The notes under the pieces were generated by a model. That model saw only the letters and a program-made list of their open reading frames with translations. It searched no databases and was not told the origin of the DNA. The translations under genes and the position numbers were made by a program. A stretch of 32,409 bases of DNA from Clostridiales bacterium Firm_10 (GTDB lineage: Bacteria > Bacillota > Clostridia > Christensenellales > Aristaeellaceae), in NCBI GenBank assembly GCA_001603025.1, contig LVAP01000049.1:1-32409 (forward strand), written 5' to 3'. Positions 31,076-32,409 of this stretch are shown here, one piece after another. Position 1 is the first letter of the stretch; each line of letters starts with the position of its first letter.

Positions 31076-31954
31076 ATGACCTTTGAAATCTTCACGGATT
31101 CGAGCGCCAATCTGTCCATCGAACTGATCGAACAGTATCACCTGCACGTTCTCTCGCTGACCTTCCAGGAGAAGGGCGTGGAGGGCGAGTATAAGAGCTT
31201 TGACAACGGCCGCCCCATCGACACCTCCGTGTTCTACCGGAGGATGCGCGAGGAAAACGCCGTGTTCGTCACCTCCTGCGTCAACACCGCCGACGCGCTG
31301 GAAGCCGTCGAGCCGGTGCTGGCCGAGGGGAAGGACGTTTTATACCTGGGCTTCTCCTCCGGTCTGAGCGCCACGCACCAGAACGTGAAAGCCGCGCTGG
31401 ACGAGCTGCGCATCAAGTATCCCGACCGGAAAATCCTGGACAGCGACACGCTGGCCGCCGCGCTGGGCCAGGGCCTGCTGGTCGTTCTGGCCGCCCGCCT
31501 GCGCGAAAAGGGCGCCACCATCGAGGAAACGCACCGCTGGGTAGAGGACAACAAGCTGCATCTGTGCCACTGGTTCACCGTGGAGAACCTCAAGTACCTG
31601 CGCCGCGGCGGCCGCATCTCCGCCGCCAGCGCCGTGATGGGCACCCTGCTGGACATCAAGCCCGTGCTCCACGTGGACAACGCGGGCAAGCTCATCCCCA
31701 TGGCCAAGGTACGCGGCATGCGCGCGGCCGTCAAGGAAATATTTGACCGCATGAAGGCCACCGCCGTGCGCGACCCGGAAAGCCCGGTATTCATCGTGCA
31801 CGCCGACAACCTGAGCAGGGCCAACGAACTGGCTGAAAAAATCCGCGCCGAATTCGGCACGAAGGAAATCTACATCGACTCGCTGGACCTGGTGGTTGGC
31901 GCTCATTCCGGCCCCGGCACGCTGGCGCTTTTCTTCCTGGGTGACTACCGCTGA
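31076..31954 (+). CDS. DegV-family fatty-acid-binding protein (second copy)
   Basis: The 292-residue protein has the DegV hallmarks FEIFTDSSANLSIELIEQYH, VFVTSCVNTADALEAVEPVL, LYLGFSSGLSATHQN, ENLKYLRRGGRISAASAVMG, and the C-terminal GAHSGPGTLALFFLG with the usual H-x-GPG. It differs strongly from the copy at 14393, so the two probably bind different acyl chains, as FakB paralogues do. GGGAGGAGGAA precedes the ATG. A single-gene unit ending at its own terminator. Confidence 0.94.
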   Translation: MTFEIFTDSSANLSIELIEQYHLHVLSLTFQEKGVEGEYKSFDNGRPIDTSVFYRRMREENAVFVTSCVNTADALEAVEPVLAEGKDVLYLGFSSGLSATHQNVKAALDELRIKYPDRKILDSDTLAAALGQGLLVVLAARLREKGATIEETHRWVEDNKLHLCHWFTVENLKYLRRGGRISAASAVMGTLLDIKPVLHVDNAGKLIPMAKVRGMRAAVKEIFDRMKATAVRDPESPVFIVHADNLSRANELAEKIRAEFGTKEIYIDSLDLVVGAHSGPGTLALFFLGDYR

Positions 31955-31966
31955 GGATGATAACGG

Positions 31967-32006
31967 ACGCCCCGCCGCATCGTTTTGATACGGCGGGGTG
32001 TTTTAT
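31967..32006 (+). terminator. Terminator of the second degV gene
   Basis: CCCCGCCG (31970-31977) pairs with CGGCGGGG (31991-31998), extended by ATC/GAT across one mismatch, then TGTTTTATT. Confidence 0.9.
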
Positions 32007-32080
32007 TCTCCTGAAAACGTCCTTTCCTTTATCTTTATCCGCAGCGTTCATGAGCGGCCTTTCGTGCCAGCCGCCGGATT

Positions 32081-32409
32081 TCACACGTCGAACTCTTCCT
32101 TGAGCTCCATCATGCCGCGAATCTCGGCATGGCCGTTTTCCAGATAGAAAAGGCCCATCTCCCACCCGTTCTTGTCATACATCTCCATGATCCCGGGCAT
32201 AACCTCCCGCACCTTCGCCAGCAGCGCCTCGTCCTTCACGACCTTCGCCTCGCCGTCGTAGCGGAGGAAATCGCGGCCGTCCACTGCCAGCACCTCCACC
32301 TTCGGGTTCTCCGTCAGCTGGCGGAACACGTTCTTGAAGGTGCCGCACCCGAAATAGAGGCGGCCGCCAGCCAGCATGTGGAAGCCGAAGGGGCGGCCCT
32401 TGGGCTGGC
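32081..32409 (-). CDS. Pyridoxamine 5'-phosphate oxidase-like flavin/F420-type protein, 5' end cut
   Basis: The visible 108 codons run off the right edge. In frame upstream of the internal Met they read QPKGRPFGFH, so the true start lies outside the window. GRPFGFHMLAGGRLYFGCGT followed by FKNVFRQLTENPKVEVLAVD matches the split-barrel PNPOx-like family, whose members bind FMN or related cofactors. The C-terminal part GWEMGLFYLENGHAEIRGM is also typical. The substrate is not predictable. The stop at 32081 is 127 nt from the convergent degV gene. Confidence 0.88.
   Translation of the reverse strand, partial: QPKGRPFGFHMLAGGRLYFGCGTFKNVFRQLTENPKVEVLAVDGRDFLRYDGEAKVVKDEALLAKVREVMPGIMEMYDKNGWEMGLFYLENGHAEIRGMMELKEEFDV

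Noticed and set aside
1-32409. CRISPR arrays, tRNA or rRNA genes, insertion sequences, phage or integrase genes.
   Set aside because: No spaced direct repeats, cloverleaf-like sequences, transposase motifs or phage proteins were seen by eye. A covariance-model scan would be needed to exclude small RNAs fully.

Overview
The window reads as a chromosomal segment of a high-GC Firmicute, most likely from class Clostridia (inference). The support is the set of families typical of that group (DUF1846/UPF0371, DUF1836, two DegV proteins, a TrkA/TrkH pair, an anSME-type radical SAM enzyme), strong GGAGG ribosome binding sites before almost every gene, near-consensus sigma-A promoters and T-tailed intrinsic terminators. 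No rRNA, tRNA, CRISPR array, transposase or phage gene was seen. Most genes use G/C-ending codons. The DUF1989 gene at 4256-4828 is a clear exception.

Layout. 1-2155 (minus): start of the S10 ribosomal operon (rpsJ-rplC-rplD-rplW, the last cut by the window edge) behind a structured leader of about 210 nt. 2164-3492 (plus): a WbsX/GH99-like glycan enzyme. 3522-6898 (plus): a metal-efflux locus with a 12/12 consensus promoter and overlapping operator, a SmtB/CzrA-type repressor with a complete alpha5 zinc site, a free HMA metallochaperone, an intrinsic terminator, a DUF1989 gene of foreign-looking codon use, and a P1B-2 Zn/Cd ATPase that lacks its own HMA domain. 6940-10450 (plus): DUF1846 protein, FAD oxidoreductase, and a short DtxR/MntR-type regulator. 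10465-11482 (minus): cysK behind another 12/12 promoter and a candidate operator.

11576-16102 (plus): a 654-residue cytosolic protein joining a ParB-like module to a BMP-type nucleoside-binding domain, then a metallophosphoesterase, a DegV protein, and a cytosolic alkaline-phosphatase-superfamily enzyme whose ribosome binding site lies in the loop of a terminator-like hairpin. 16115-17261 (minus): rplJ-rplL with a classical L10 leader, separated from rpoBC and rplKA. 17263-20181 (minus): dTDP-rhamnose genes rfbA-rfbB-rfbD without rfbC. 20241-21537: a 35-residue membrane microprotein (plus) converging on an orphan radical SAM/SPASM enzyme (minus). 21616-24582 (plus): trkA-trkH potassium uptake.

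24587-27336 (minus): a compact operon of an AAA/RecF-like ATPase, a CDF cation exporter and a papain-fold (C39-like) protein. 27348-30349 (minus): a sugar-catabolic type operon of isomerase/epimerase, Gfo/Idh/MocA dehydrogenase and a second isomerase/epimerase. 30373-31028: a DUF1836 regulator divergent from a second degV (31076-31954). The right edge holds a cut pyridoxamine-phosphate-oxidase-like gene.

The least explained units are the ParB-BMP fusion with its phosphoesterase neighbour, the ATPase-CDF-C39-like trio, the DUF1989 gene inside the zinc locus, and the loop-embedded ribosome binding site. None is proven to be a new system from sequence alone.
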